Assembly (NCBI GenBank): GCA_026129905.1
Contig: JAHCHE010000001.1
Coordinates: 1-64,000 of the forward strand
DNA length: 64,000 nucleotides
Origin: Bryobacteraceae bacterium
GTDB taxonomy: Bacteria > Acidobacteriota > Terriglobia > Bryobacterales > Bryobacteraceae
Direction of reading: 5' to 3'
Both the position numbers and the translations under genes were made by a program. The notes under the pieces were generated by a model, which worked only from the letters and a program-made list of their open reading frames with translations, did not search any database and was not told where the DNA came from. Shown in pieces: positions 1-8,727 of the stretch. Each line of letters begins with the position of its first letter. The stretch's first letter is position 1.

Positions 1-70
1 AACGCTGTTTGAATGACCGCTGAAAGCTGAAGGCTCCCGTCCTCAAGATTTCAAGTATCCTTGGCTATAT

Positions 71-766
71 CTAGCGCGCGCCGTGAAAGAGGGAACGCGA
101 CGTCCCTCCGGCGGGAAGCTGGGCGTTTGCCGCCGGAAACGGCGCCCGCCTACCGTGAGCCGCGGCCACTCGAGCGGCCACCTGCTCCTGCATCCGCTCG
201 ACTTCCTCCGGACGGAAGATCAACCGCCCCTGAACCGCGGCCGTCAACTCGTCCGCGTGCCATGGACATCGCATCATGCCCCTGCTCGAATGCGCATCCG
301 GCCCTAGCAGGAGATGCCCGAGTTCATGCGCCATCACGTGTCCGAGAATGACGCCCGGGTTGAGACCGGCCTCTTTCGCAGCGGTCCAGACGCGCCTGTA
401 AAAGATGCTGGCCACGTACCGGAACTGCCGCTCGCCCACTGGCTGGGCGAACCCTAGAACGGAGCCTCGTTTACAGAATTTCGAGCTTAAGGACTCCGGC
501 AGAAGGCGCAAAAAGACGTCGGTCGGCGTTTTGTGCGGATCGAAAATGAACTCCTGGGTGGGACTCCGGTCGCAGAACTCCATCGGCACGCCCGCCGACT
601 CAAATACGCGCGCGGCTTCTTTCCTTGCTTTTTCGAGGATGGGAAGCGGCGCTCCCGCGAGGTTGCTGATATGGACTCTGATGGGAATTTCCGCCGGTGA
701 CGGCCCGGCAAAGGGTAATAGCAGGGAAGCGGCGCCCGCCGCCAGCAGAACTCGGCTATCGATCAT
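71..766 (-). CDS. Secreted zinc-metalloprotease-like protein
   Basis: A 231-residue protein with an N-terminal hydrophobic signal-like segment (residues 5-25). A zinc-protease helix HELGH lies at 147-151 and is followed by H159 and a GMM tripeptide at about 163-165, which resembles a metzincin zinc site plus Met-turn. This suggests an exported zinc peptidase or a zinc-binding relative; the substrate is unknown. Similar short proteins with HELGHLLLG and a following histidine occur in Acidobacteria, from memory. The ATG at 766 is preceded by the Shine-Dalgarno-like GGTGAGGA. It is the first minus-strand gene in the window and stands alone, about 220 bases from the next gene. The zinc motif is clear; true protease activity is inferred. 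Confidence 0.75.
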   Translation of the reverse strand: MIDSRVLLAAGAASLLLPFAGPSPAEIPIRVHISNLAGAPLPILEKARKEAARVFESAGVPMEFCDRSPTQEFIFDPHKTPTDVFLRLLPESLSSKFCKRGSVLGFAQPVGERQFRYVASIFYRRVWTAAKEAGLNPGVILGHVMAHELGHLLLGPDAHSSRGMMRCPWHADELTAAVQGRLIFRPEEVERMQEQVAARVAAAHGRRAPFPAANAQLPAGGTSRSLFHGAR

Positions 767-771
767 CTTGT

Positions 772-795
772 CCTCACCTCGCGATCACGGTGAGG
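772..795 (-). promoter_or_regulatory. Inverted repeat hiding the RBS of the metalloprotease-like gene
   Basis: CCTCACC (772-778) and GGTGAGG (789-795) are perfect 7-base inverted arms with a 10-base spacer. In the minus-strand transcript the downstream arm is the Shine-Dalgarno sequence itself, 5 bases before the ATG at 766. The hairpin would mask ribosome binding. Whether it is regulatory or chance is not known. Confidence 0.4.
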
Positions 796-989
796 CCGTC
801 GCAGCCGCCTGCCCGATCCAACTGGCGGTGAAGCCGCATGTGCTCGCCGCCGTATTACTACTATAGGACATTTTTCTCCGCAATGCTCTCGGGAAATCGC
901 CCTTGGGGGCGGTTGATGGGTTCCCCTCGAAAAGGGGGGAGTAGGAAGCGGACCGCCGGGAGAAGGTGATGAGCTATACGATCCGCGCG

Positions 990-2144
990 CTAACGCGTCT
1001 CGAGCCCCTTGGTTCTCTCCGCCACGGGGGCCAGCGCCGGAAGGCTGTTTTCCGGCTTGTCAAGGTAGAAGTAAGCGCAGCTCGACCAGTCGTCCTGGCG
1101 TTCAAATAGTCCGCCTTCGAGCATCTCCTTGCGCACCAGGCCGGGGCCGGCCCGGAACAGCGGCGGCTGGTCCGCCCTATAAACGGTTCCCATGCTCTCC
1201 TCGCCCAGCCACCCGATCTGCTGAATCGTGACCCGCACATCCCGAAGGAAATAGACCGGATCGGGAATATGGTAGCGGTAAAAGCAGTACCGCATGTTCT
1301 CGCGGTCCGCCACGTGGCAGCCCTGGTACAGGTGCGCGTAGCGGCCCTGCCCCCAACCCGTGCCGATGTAGTCCTCCGTCCCGGTCCCGCTGAGCGTCGG
1401 CAGTTCCGAGTCGCCGTCCAGGTAGACCTTCACCTCCCCCTCGCCCCACCACGACGTGTGATAGAGCTGACGGTTCGCAATCACGCCGAGGTTCGCTCCC
1501 AGGTACCGCCCCCTGCCCGACAACTTCGGGAGAATCTCGTAATCGCGCTGGAGCGTGGTCGGGGTCTCCCGCCGCCAGTGGGCGTGAAGGTAGAGCGCAT
1601 CGCGCCCGTGCCGGTCGCCGATGGTGTAGTCGACGTCGTAGTACAGCGACTCAAGGTCCTTGCCGCTTTCATTGGTCACCACGATCTTCATCCCAGTGCG
1701 GAACGGCATCGGCAGATAACCGACGAAGCTCCGACCCTCGGGGCTTGCGAACGCGGCGGATTCAAAGGCCGTCATCCGCCCGAGTCCGGTCCCGAAGAAA
1801 TCGCCCAGCGGCGCGCTCACGGCCGCCTTCGCCGCCCCATCCCAGTACATGTCGATGCGCAGGCCGCGCAGCATTTCCGGGCTCCGGTCGCTGATCGTGA
1901 TCCAGATCCGGCGAACGGTCCCCGCGCCGCGCGTTTCGGCCAGCGTGAGGCTCTCGCCCGCTTTCACCGGCACGGCCGGACGTCCTTTGCGGCCGGCGTT
2001 GCTTTCGGCCGCCTTGCCCTTATCGCCCGCCGGGTTCTCCGGGCTTGCCCAACGGGTCTCCACGCCTTCCGGCATGACGTAAATCGGTTGCGCCGCCGCC
2101 GCGGCCGCTATCGCAAGCGCGTACGTGAATGGAGGAATGCGCAT
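990..2144 (-). CDS. DUF2961 / GH172-like glycoside hydrolase
   Basis: A 384-residue exported protein with a signal peptide at about residues 1-20. It shows the DUF2961 pattern: a beta-rich first half with the block ISDRSPEMLRGLRIDMYWDG, then PLGDFFGTG, then GTEDYIGTGWGQG followed by a YRYHIPDPVYF-type strand. DUF2961 is the founding domain of glycoside hydrolase family 172, whose known members act on fructofuranosides and arabinofuranosides. The length is normal for the family. The downstream minus-strand gene is a metallo-beta-lactamase-fold protein and does not reveal the substrate. The family call is firm; the sugar specificity is unknown. Confidence 0.85.
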   Translation of the reverse strand: MRIPPFTYALAIAAAAAAQPIYVMPEGVETRWASPENPAGDKGKAAESNAGRKGRPAVPVKAGESLTLAETRGAGTVRRIWITISDRSPEMLRGLRIDMYWDGAAKAAVSAPLGDFFGTGLGRMTAFESAAFASPEGRSFVGYLPMPFRTGMKIVVTNESGKDLESLYYDVDYTIGDRHGRDALYLHAHWRRETPTTLQRDYEILPKLSGRGRYLGANLGVIANRQLYHTSWWGEGEVKVYLDGDSELPTLSGTGTEDYIGTGWGQGRYAHLYQGCHVADRENMRYCFYRYHIPDPVYFLRDVRVTIQQIGWLGEESMGTVYRADQPPLFRAGPGLVRKEMLEGGLFERQDDWSSCAYFYLDKPENSLPALAPVAERTKGLETR

Positions 2145-2158
2145 GGCTTACATGATAG

Positions 2159-3040
2159 TCACTCCAGCCGGTTGACGAGCCGCCGCAGCTCTTCCGCCAT
2201 TTCCGCCGCCGGCAACCGGACGCGCTCGCCGTGTCCCGGCAGCACCCACTCAAAGCGGTAATCCAGCAGCTGGCGAATCGACTCCTTCTGTTGCGCCCAC
2301 GAATGCCAGCACACGCTCCGCGAGGCGTTCAATCCGCCGAGCCGCCGGCTCCACCACAGGTGATCGCCGGTGAAAAGATACCGCTCCCCGACCAGCAGCG
2401 CGCAATGCCCCCGCGTATGGCCCGGCGTGGGTATGACGAGGAATCCATCCGCCAGCGGGACCGGCTCAAACCCGTCGATGAACCGCTCGGCATCGGGCTG
2501 CGCGAAGCGTTCGAGGCGGTGAATGATCCGTTCGCTCGAAAAATGCCGCGCGTATTTCGCCGCATCCGCCACGTCGTCCCGGTGGGTCAGGAAGATGCGC
2601 CGGATTCCTCCCAGCTCTTCAAAGCGCTTCACCAGGTACGGCAGATAGCGAGGCGAATCGATCAGCCAGTTCTCCTCTCCGCGCCGCAGCAGGTAGCTGC
2701 TGCCGCCGAACGAATCCCGCGAGGTAAACCCGTTGTAGTAGAGATCCTCTTCCAGCCGCAGCGGGAAGTCGGACTTCACCTCGCCGGCGCGGCCGGAGCC
2801 CCGCGTCCCGATCGAGCCCGTGGGACAGGCCAGCAGCGCCCGCAGCGCCTCGCGCTCCTCCGCCCCGGAGCGCGGCTGCAATTGGACAAACGAGTATTCC
2901 TCCGCCTCGCCGAACACGGCCGGAGCGAGCTGCCGGCACGTGTCGCAGTCGATGCAGGTCGAGTCCACGAAGAAGTCCCCGGGAGCGTTTTCCGGTACGC
3001 GTTTCTTGAAATCGGCCACCGCTATAGCGGCGATTCCCAC
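2159..3040 (-). CDS. Ferredoxin-domain / metallo-beta-lactamase-fold fusion hydrolase
   Basis: A 293-residue protein. Residues about 22-70 form a ferredoxin-like stretch with STCIDCDTCRQLAP and a later CPTG. The rest is a metallo-beta-lactamase fold with THRDDVAD as the HxxDDxxD-type metal motif, then PTPGHTRGHC, then FTGDHLWW, and a final PGHGE histidine. The first motif is a variant, with HRDDVAD in place of HxHxDH. Ferredoxin-MBL fusions of this type are known in bacteria and in plant glyoxalase-II-like proteins. The function is probably a redox-linked thioester or glyoxalase-like hydrolase; this is inference. The gene lies 14 bases upstream of the GH172-like gene's start codon. Confidence 0.8.
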   Translation of the reverse strand: MGIAAIAVADFKKRVPENAPGDFFVDSTCIDCDTCRQLAPAVFGEAEEYSFVQLQPRSGAEEREALRALLACPTGSIGTRGSGRAGEVKSDFPLRLEEDLYYNGFTSRDSFGGSSYLLRRGEENWLIDSPRYLPYLVKRFEELGGIRRIFLTHRDDVADAAKYARHFSSERIIHRLERFAQPDAERFIDGFEPVPLADGFLVIPTPGHTRGHCALLVGERYLFTGDHLWWSRRLGGLNASRSVCWHSWAQQKESIRQLLDYRFEWVLPGHGERVRLPAAEMAEELRRLVNRLE

Positions 3041-3660
3041 TTGTATATGAAGCCGCTCGAACTCGGCAGCGCGAAACCGGCGAAACGGCCATCATTGGAG
3101 TGAAACGCCGTCGCGTCGCCGGCGCTGTTGGTCCCCTCGGGCGCGATGTCGTTGACAGCGTCGATATCGGCCAGCTTCACCCAGACGCCGGGAATGCCTA
3201 ATTCCAGGTTAACTAACAACTCGTTGAGATTGCCCCTTCGTAAAGCGCCTGCTCGGAAAGCCCCTGGCCGCCGAGCACCAACTAGAGAATCGGGACGCTG
3301 GAAGCGTTTGTAGCGTAGGATCATCGGCGGGGTAACGCCCGGCGGCATCTGCCGTGTGACGGTCTGCGAGATCGCGGTCATTTGGCGGCGGCCTCGACCC
3401 GGATGACGTGGTGATGCTCCGCTCCAGCTCGCGGTGCGCCAGTCCCCGGGTATTGCCATATGGCGCTCACGACCGGGATGTTGACGTCCGGCAGCACATC
3501 GGTGGGCATACGGAGGATTGCGATCCCGCCGATCAGAACGCCAGAATGACCCGCAACGCAGGCCGAAAGTGAGTCGAGTGTTGCAGCCGGTCGAGGTAGG
3601 GATCAGCTTGGTTGACATCTGTCCCCGGCAGTTGAAGGACGACGAGAATTCGGCGCTCAC
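3022..3660 (-). pseudogene. Frameshifted remnant of an unknown protein
   Basis: A minus-strand reading frame runs through here, but the translation looks coding only in patches. Its last 70 residues read as plausible protein (LLVNLELGIPGVWVKLAD, then an Asn/Ala-rich stretch ending GFIYKWESPL). Just upstream, a different frame reads VLGGQGLSEQALYEGAISTS, which flows better into that patch. This suggests an indel near 3230 and a decayed gene. The 3' end also overlaps the start of the neighbouring metallo-beta-lactamase gene. The family is not recognised. Confidence 0.4.
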
Positions 3661-3767
3661 GATGCACTGAATGTGAGAGGAACCGCCGTTGAGGTTTATG
3701 CGGACCTGGCGCCTCTGGTCGCCGACTTCGTCGCTTCTCCGCGCCGGCCTGATTGAAATCTCGAATC

Positions 3768-4745
3768 CTACGGCAATCGCGGGGGCGAAATCTCGGGAGC
3801 TTCGCCGGTAAGCGAATCCAGAAACATCACGATCGGCGCGATCTCGGAAAAGCTCCGTCCCATGAGCGGTTCGAAATCGATGGTCAGCCCATCGGCCGAA
3901 GCCGACGGTGTGCTGCGAAAATAGAACTGGACAACCTGTTCGAGAGTATCGAACGAGCCATCATGCATATATGGTCCAGTGCGAGCGACGTCGCGCAGGC
4001 TCGGCGTACGAAAAGCATGCATGTCCCGCTTGTTTCCCGTGATCGCGCCGCGTCCGGGGTCACGGTAATCCACGCCGAGACGGTAGAACTTGTTGTCAGT
4101 CAGAGCCGGCCCGCTGTGGCAGCGAATGCAGCCCGCATCCTGGAAAAGGTGCCAACCCTCGCGCGCCTCCTCTGACAGCGCAGACTTGTCGCCCGCCAGA
4201 AACCGATCGAAGGGCGAGTTTCGTGTGATGAGGGTCCCCTCGAAGGCGGCGAGCGCGCTGGCAATTCCCTCTTTGGTTACACCCGTGCCGAAAGCCGATT
4301 GGAACTGCTGTACGTAGCCGGGTACAGCACTGAGTTCCCGGACCAGTTCGTCGGGATCTTGGTTCATCTCATCGGCAGCGCGGATTGGCGCCCATGCCTG
4401 CTCTTCCAGGGTGTTGGCTCTCCCGTCCCAGAAGTACGCGCTGTACAGACCCAGGTTGAACAGAGATTGCGTGTTGCGCTTGAGGGACTTTCCTGCGGCT
4501 CCCTTCGCCGTCTTAAGGCCATCGGTGAACGCCTTTTCCGGTTCATGGCAAGTCGCACAGCTCATCTTGTTGTCTCCGGACAGGCGCGGGTCGAAGAACA
4601 AGAGCTTGCCGAGCGCCGCCGCCTTTGTCGCGCCGCTGTTGTCCGATGGGCTGGGTACCGTCGCAGTCTGAGCGAGCGCAGCAGCGCACGCGAGCGCACA
4701 TCCCAAAGCGGTGGTCGCCGTCAAACGCGGGCTCAGGAACTTCAC
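3768..4745 (-). CDS. Di-haem cytochrome c peroxidase (CcpA/MauG family)
   Basis: A 325-residue periplasmic protein with a signal peptide (about 1-26). Two c-type haem motifs are present: CATCH at 63-67 and CIRCH at 206-210. Between and around them are family blocks such as LGKLLFFDPRLSG, WDGRANTLEEQA and FRTPSLRDVARTGPYMHDG. The protein should reduce hydrogen peroxide with electrons from small cytochromes, or act as a MauG-like oxidase. Its ATG overlaps the stop of the DoxX reading frame by four bases. It is therefore the last gene of a hemerythrin-DoxX-peroxidase operon and fits a role in peroxide or oxygen stress. Confidence 0.9.
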   Translation of the reverse strand: MKFLSPRLTATTALGCALACAAALAQTATVPSPSDNSGATKAAALGKLLFFDPRLSGDNKMSCATCHEPEKAFTDGLKTAKGAAGKSLKRNTQSLFNLGLYSAYFWDGRANTLEEQAWAPIRAADEMNQDPDELVRELSAVPGYVQQFQSAFGTGVTKEGIASALAAFEGTLITRNSPFDRFLAGDKSALSEEAREGWHLFQDAGCIRCHSGPALTDNKFYRLGVDYRDPGRGAITGNKRDMHAFRTPSLRDVARTGPYMHDGSFDTLEQVVQFYFRSTPSASADGLTIDFEPLMGRSFSEIAPIVMFLDSLTGEAPEISPPRLP

Positions 4746-5176
4746 TGCCGACGATCACCTCCCAATCGAGCGTCAATTGACCACCGCCCTGCGCCAGAAA
4801 TCAGAAGAAAGATCGAACCCAGCAACATCGAATAATCAGTCCGAGCTTCGTGCGCCATCGCCCAAAACCCCTTGCCCATAGGATCGGGACCTTGGTGGAA
4901 GCGATCGCAACGCACATGTCGATGATCAGTGGCATCGCAGCGACTCGCGTCAGCAACCCAACCAGGATCATGGCGCCGGAGACGATTTCTACAACTCCCA
5001 CGAAGGGCGCCATTATCTCCGGCGTCGGTATCCCGATCTTCATGAACCGCCCGAGACTCGTTCGGAAAGAGGAACTTCTGGATTCCTTCAGACACAAAGA
5101 CAGCACCGACAAGCAGCCGGATGAGAATTGGCGGCGGCGAGCCCTTGGCGGAGATGACGCGAGCGAGAAGTGTCAT
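4742..5176 (-). pseudogene. DoxX-family membrane protein, broken by two frameshifts
   Basis: Three pieces in two frames join into one normal-length DoxX protein. Residues 1-40 (ending GIQKFLFPNE) lie in the frame starting at 5176. The middle (GRFMKIGIPTPEIMAPFVGV through ASTKVPILWA) lies in another frame, from about 5052 to 4873. The end (GFWAMAHEARTDYSMLLGSI onward) returns to the first frame. The shifts fall near 5050-5057 and 4868-4874. Compensating shifts suggest either recent decay or assembly indels. DoxX proteins are small four-helix membrane proteins linked to redox processes. The gene lies 7 bases after the hemerythrin stop and overlaps the peroxidase start. Confidence 0.8.
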
Positions 5177-5183
5177 TTCCTAT

Positions 5184-5876
5184 TCAACCACGCGGCGTGA
5201 ACTGGCCCAGATCGTAGATCCCGATCGTCTTTTCAAGACCGGCGACTTCTTCAACGATCTTGTGAAATCCCTCCTCGCCAAAGAGCCTGTGCTCGCGCTT
5301 CTCAAAATCCTCACCGAGCGAATCGTACTCGTTCTTCGGCACGATCTCACGGAAGGCTGGGAACAGCACCGTGTCTTCCCTGGCTTCGTGAGGCTCATAC
5401 ATCCGGATGAAGGCACGGATTTGTGCCGTCAGCTTCTTCTTCGCCGGCTCATCCCGCAGGAAACCACTGGCCTTCGCTGTTGTGAGAATCTGTTCGGTCA
5501 CCCGCCGCCCCGCCTTATGTTGCGCCTCCAGCACCCCGACGAGATCAACGAGCTTCCCGGCCTTTCGGAAACGCGGAAACAGGTACTCCTCCTCGAGCTT
5601 CTCGTGGTACTCTTCGATGAACTTTCGAATCGGGTTCGCTGTGGCGGTCACCGTGGTGGGCGGAACTTCCTTGCCGCTCTCCAGCCTATTGGCGCATTCA
5701 CTGTAGACGAGAAGCGCTCTTTTCAGAACGCCATGCTCGCGCATCAAGTCCTCGGCCGGTGACACTTCCTCTTCTTCCTCTTTCTTCTTCTGCCCATCGT
5801 CTACCCGCTGCTGTGCTGCAAGAACTCCTGGAATGCCAAGTATCATGTAACGCCTCCCGAATCGATCGTTTGACAT
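5184..5876 (-). CDS. Hemerythrin-domain protein
   Basis: A 230-residue protein starting at the ATG at 5876. That start has a strong AAAAGGAGG five bases upstream; an upstream in-frame ATG at 5924 lacks this. An N-terminal RRYMILGIPGVLAAQ stretch looks like a short Tat-type signal. Residues about 45-190 carry the hemerythrin pattern: LMREHGVLKRAL, then EEYHEKLEEEYLFPRF, then LEAQHKAGRRVTEQI, then YEPHEAREDTVLFPAF. These supply the His/Glu ligands of a di-iron site that binds oxygen or senses it. It is the first gene of a minus-strand operon with DoxX and cytochrome c peroxidase, which suggests oxygen or peroxide handling at the envelope. Confidence 0.9.
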   Translation of the reverse strand: MSNDRFGRRYMILGIPGVLAAQQRVDDGQKKKEEEEEVSPAEDLMREHGVLKRALLVYSECANRLESGKEVPPTTVTATANPIRKFIEEYHEKLEEEYLFPRFRKAGKLVDLVGVLEAQHKAGRRVTEQILTTAKASGFLRDEPAKKKLTAQIRAFIRMYEPHEAREDTVLFPAFREIVPKNEYDSLGEDFEKREHRLFGEEGFHKIVEEVAGLEKTIGIYDLGQFTPRG

Positions 5877-6146
5877 GACAGCCTCCTTTTGCGATTCCTT
5901 CGCAGGTAAGACCACCAGCGACACGCTGCTGCTACAGCCTCACGCCGCCTGGAGCGTTGCGCCGACAAGACTCGCGAGCAACCGCTGAGCCTCAGTCCGC
6001 TCCAGCAAGCCACGATCGGAGTTTTGAGGAACAAACGGAACGGGCGGGAACGACGATTGCAGATCTGGTTCGAAACCGGCACGGTACCACCGCCTCAGCG
6101 GCGCTCCCGGCCTTTTGTTCCGTCAGATTCGCTCAGGGCTCCTTAT

Positions 6147-6174
6147 TACGATTATCGTAGACGTCCGTCGTAAT
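6147..6174. promoter_or_regulatory. Nested palindromes, likely operator
   Basis: TACGATTATCGTA (6147-6159) is a perfect odd palindrome. It sits inside a wider repeat: ATTACGA (6146-6152) is matched by TCGTAAT (6168-6174), and GACGTCCGTC (6160-6169) is also dyadic. This is typical of a dimeric repressor site. It lies about 270 bases upstream of the hemerythrin start and 65 bases past the HDOD gene's stop. It most plausibly controls the hemerythrin operon. The 360 bases between 5877 and 6238 otherwise show no convincing gene. Confidence 0.45.
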
Positions 6175-6238
6175 TGTCAAGGACTTGGCGCCTAGGCCAG
6201 AAACTCCCACGTTCGGCTGGAGAACGACCGGCGCCGGT

Positions 6239-7078
6239 TCAGCCGCCGAATCCGGCGATTCGTGAATCCACTTCCATCCTGGCTTGTTCGACGCCCGCGC
6301 CGATCCAGGATCGTGACGCGCCGGGTATCCGGGCCACCAGCTCGTCGTAGCTCCACTCGCGGTCCGCGGGAAAGGCCGCATAGCCAAGGGCGTCGGCCAG
6401 CCGCCACGATATCTGCACCATGCTGTACACGTTCCATTCCCCGTTCGGCTCGTCGTGGTGCGTCGCCGCCGCCGCGGCGATCTCGTCCGGGAAGTTCCAC
6501 TCCTGCGCCAGGTACGCCCCGGCCGCGCAGTGATCGATTTCGAACAGATCGCGCTCCGTGCGCAGCAGTTCGAACCCGCTCTCGCTCGAGACATCGAGCA
6601 TCCGGGCGTATTCTTCCGGATAGGCGGCCATCAGCCCCATTGTCCCCAGGTTGTGCAACAGACCCGCGGTATAAGCGCTGTCGATGCCTGCGCCGGACGC
6701 CCGGCTGCTCTCCTCCGCCAGCACCGCCGTGGCCACGGTGTGCACCCAAAACCTGCGCAGAGCGGCGATGCGCATGGAAGTCTTCACCATGCTGTTCAAC
6801 GCGATGAACGTGGCCATCGCTTTCACCCGCTCCAGCCCCAGCAGGCTCACCGCGAAATTCACCGTGGTGATCTTGCCGGAGACGCCGAACAGCGCCGAAT
6901 TGGCCACCCGCAGGATCTCCGCCGTGAACGTCGGATCGAGTTTGATGATCTCGCCGATCTCCTTGGCGGCGATGTCTTCGTTGTTGACCAGCGCCAGGAT
7001 GCGGCTGGCTACCGCGGGAAATGGAGGCAGCAGGCGAAGAGCCCACGGGCGTTCGGGCTTCACCGGTAGTTCAGACAT
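6239..7078 (-). CDS. HDOD-domain signalling protein
   Basis: A 279-residue cytoplasmic protein that is almost all one HDOD domain. Seen are LPPFPAVASRILALVNNEDI near the start, LDPTFTAEILRVANSALFG, the block SLLGLERVKAMA, and AGLLHNLGTMGLM, where a canonical HD protein would have HDIG-type metal ligands. HDOD domains are non-catalytic relatives of HD phosphohydrolases and are used in chemotaxis, cell-cycle and second-messenger signalling. The ATG has AGGAGTG upstream. No partner GGDEF or CheY gene is adjacent, so the pathway is unknown. Confidence 0.88.
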   Translation of the reverse strand: MSELPVKPERPWALRLLPPFPAVASRILALVNNEDIAAKEIGEIIKLDPTFTAEILRVANSALFGVSGKITTVNFAVSLLGLERVKAMATFIALNSMVKTSMRIAALRRFWVHTVATAVLAEESSRASGAGIDSAYTAGLLHNLGTMGLMAAYPEEYARMLDVSSESGFELLRTERDLFEIDHCAAGAYLAQEWNFPDEIAAAAATHHDEPNGEWNVYSMVQISWRLADALGYAAFPADREWSYDELVARIPGASRSWIGAGVEQARMEVDSRIAGFGG

Positions 7079-7263
7079 AGTTCCACTCCTGTAGCAGGCG
7101 TCGGCGAGCCCGTTCCTTCCGCACCACCGCGGCCAGACAAGCTCGTCCTGCCTGCTAAGTGGGCGCCCCGGACCGCAATTCTCAGCCGGACCGCGCGCCC
7201 GGCGGAAGCGAGACCGCGCTCGGCGCGCCGGCGCCGTGATGTTGCGGCAGTGCTGGACCCCGA

Positions 7264-8559
7264 TTATCCGAGGGCTCGGATCTCCCGGAGCGCCGTTTCG
7301 ATCTCCTCCGGCGAATTGCGGATGCTCGGGGTCAATCTCGCGTAAGAAGGTTGGTACGGCGTCGCGGTGGCGATAATCTGCTTTTTCCGCAGGCTGGCGA
7401 CCACTTCCCGCTGGGACTTGCCGTTGACGTCGAAGCAGACGATCCCGGCGGACAGCTCATCCGGCATCGGCGTGTATAAGGTCACGTGAGGCATGGCGGC
7501 CAGCCCCTCCTTAGTTTGCCGGCTGAGTTCATGAGTTCGCGCCGCGATCCTGGACTTGCCGATATTCTGGTGGAACTCGAACGCTTCGGCGAGCGCCCAC
7601 TGGTGTTCGTAAGGTTTGAAGCCGCCGGGCGACATCCGAGCGCCGTTGGTTTCCCCGTCCGGATCTTCGCCGCGAATCCAGGCGCGCCGCACGGCGTTGT
7701 CCCTGAACGTGGGAATGACTGGGCTCACCGCCCCCCAGCCGCGCCGGCTGCCCCAGATAATGCCGGTCCCTCGCGGTCCGAACAACCACTTGTGACAGCC
7801 CGCCACAAAAAAGTCGCAGCCGAGATTGGCGGTCTCGACGTCCTCTACCCCGAAACCGTGTACGCCATCGACGCAAAGCAGGGCCCGATCGCTTTCATCG
7901 CGCCGCCGATTGACCTCCGATAAGGCTTCGGCAATGCGCTCCACGGGGAGTTTCAAGCCGGTGCTGGAGTGTACCCAAGTCAAGGCAATGACCCGCGTTG
8001 CCGGCCTGACAGCCGAAACGACGTTATCGACGAGTTCGCCGGCTGTGACGTTGGCGATATCGCTGTACAGGGAGAATGTCCGAACGCTCGCGCCGCTGCG
8101 TGCCGCCGCCAGGCGAATCGACTCCCTAGTCGAGTAGTAGTTGTGTTCGGAGACCAGGAACTCCTGCTCCGGCTGCAGGTGAAATCCCTGGTAGACAAGG
8201 CCAAGCCCCATGGTGGTGCTATCGGTCAAAGCGATGTCATCGGCCCGCGCGCCCAGGTACTGTGCAGCCGCCTCGAGCACGCGTTCTTCCTGCCGGTTCA
8301 GTTCCGACTCCAGGTAGACAGCCGGGTTCTCATCCAGCGCCCGGCGGTGCCGTTCGATTGCCTCACGCACCGGACGCGGGTGCGAAGCGATGAGCATCGC
8401 TGTGAAGTCCACCACTTCGTCCGAGACGCCGAACTCGCTCCGCACCTCGTCCCATCCGGCAGGCGAAGAGTTCGCCGTACTGCTGCCGCATGCGGCGGAT
8501 ACCGCTCCGCCGGCCAGCGCGGGCGCCGTACGCAGGAAATTCCGGCGGTTCAACTCCAT
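7264..8559 (-). CDS. Tat-exported class V aminotransferase-like PLP enzyme
   Basis: A 431-residue protein with a twin-arginine signal (NRRNFLR at residues 4-10) and an Ala-rich stretch ending AACGSS. The body is a fold-type I PLP enzyme of the class V/isopenicillin-N-epimerase-like group. Seen are LTDSTTMGLGLVYQG (cofactor phosphate site), CVDGVHGFG (the Asp before the pyridine ring), and CHKWLFGPRGTG with the Schiff-base lysine. The C-terminal domain ends near the stop codon. The start has GGGAGGGGAG upstream. Export of a PLP enzyme is unusual but recurrent in Acidobacteria and Planctomycetes. The substrate cannot be read from the sequence. Confidence 0.85.
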   Translation of the reverse strand: MELNRRNFLRTAPALAGGAVSAACGSSTANSSPAGWDEVRSEFGVSDEVVDFTAMLIASHPRPVREAIERHRRALDENPAVYLESELNRQEERVLEAAAQYLGARADDIALTDSTTMGLGLVYQGFHLQPEQEFLVSEHNYYSTRESIRLAAARSGASVRTFSLYSDIANVTAGELVDNVVSAVRPATRVIALTWVHSSTGLKLPVERIAEALSEVNRRRDESDRALLCVDGVHGFGVEDVETANLGCDFFVAGCHKWLFGPRGTGIIWGSRRGWGAVSPVIPTFRDNAVRRAWIRGEDPDGETNGARMSPGGFKPYEHQWALAEAFEFHQNIGKSRIAARTHELSRQTKEGLAAMPHVTLYTPMPDELSAGIVCFDVNGKSQREVVASLRKKQIIATATPYQPSYARLTPSIRNSPEEIETALREIRALG

Positions 8560-8727
8560 TGATTCTCCCCTCCCTGCGCGGCCTCAGTCTCCCCAATTTA
8601 ATGACGCTGCCGCAACGCGGTCGTTTCGGCGGAGCCTCGCTTCCAAGTACGCTGGTTGCAGTTCGATATTGACGGGCGGCCGACTGCTTGATTGGATCTC
8701 GCGAAGAGGCGGCGAAGCCGGCTTGAA

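Noticed and set aside
3022-3660. Intact 212-residue gene
   Set aside because: The translation is coherent only in its last third, and a different frame reads better just upstream, so it is treated as a remnant.
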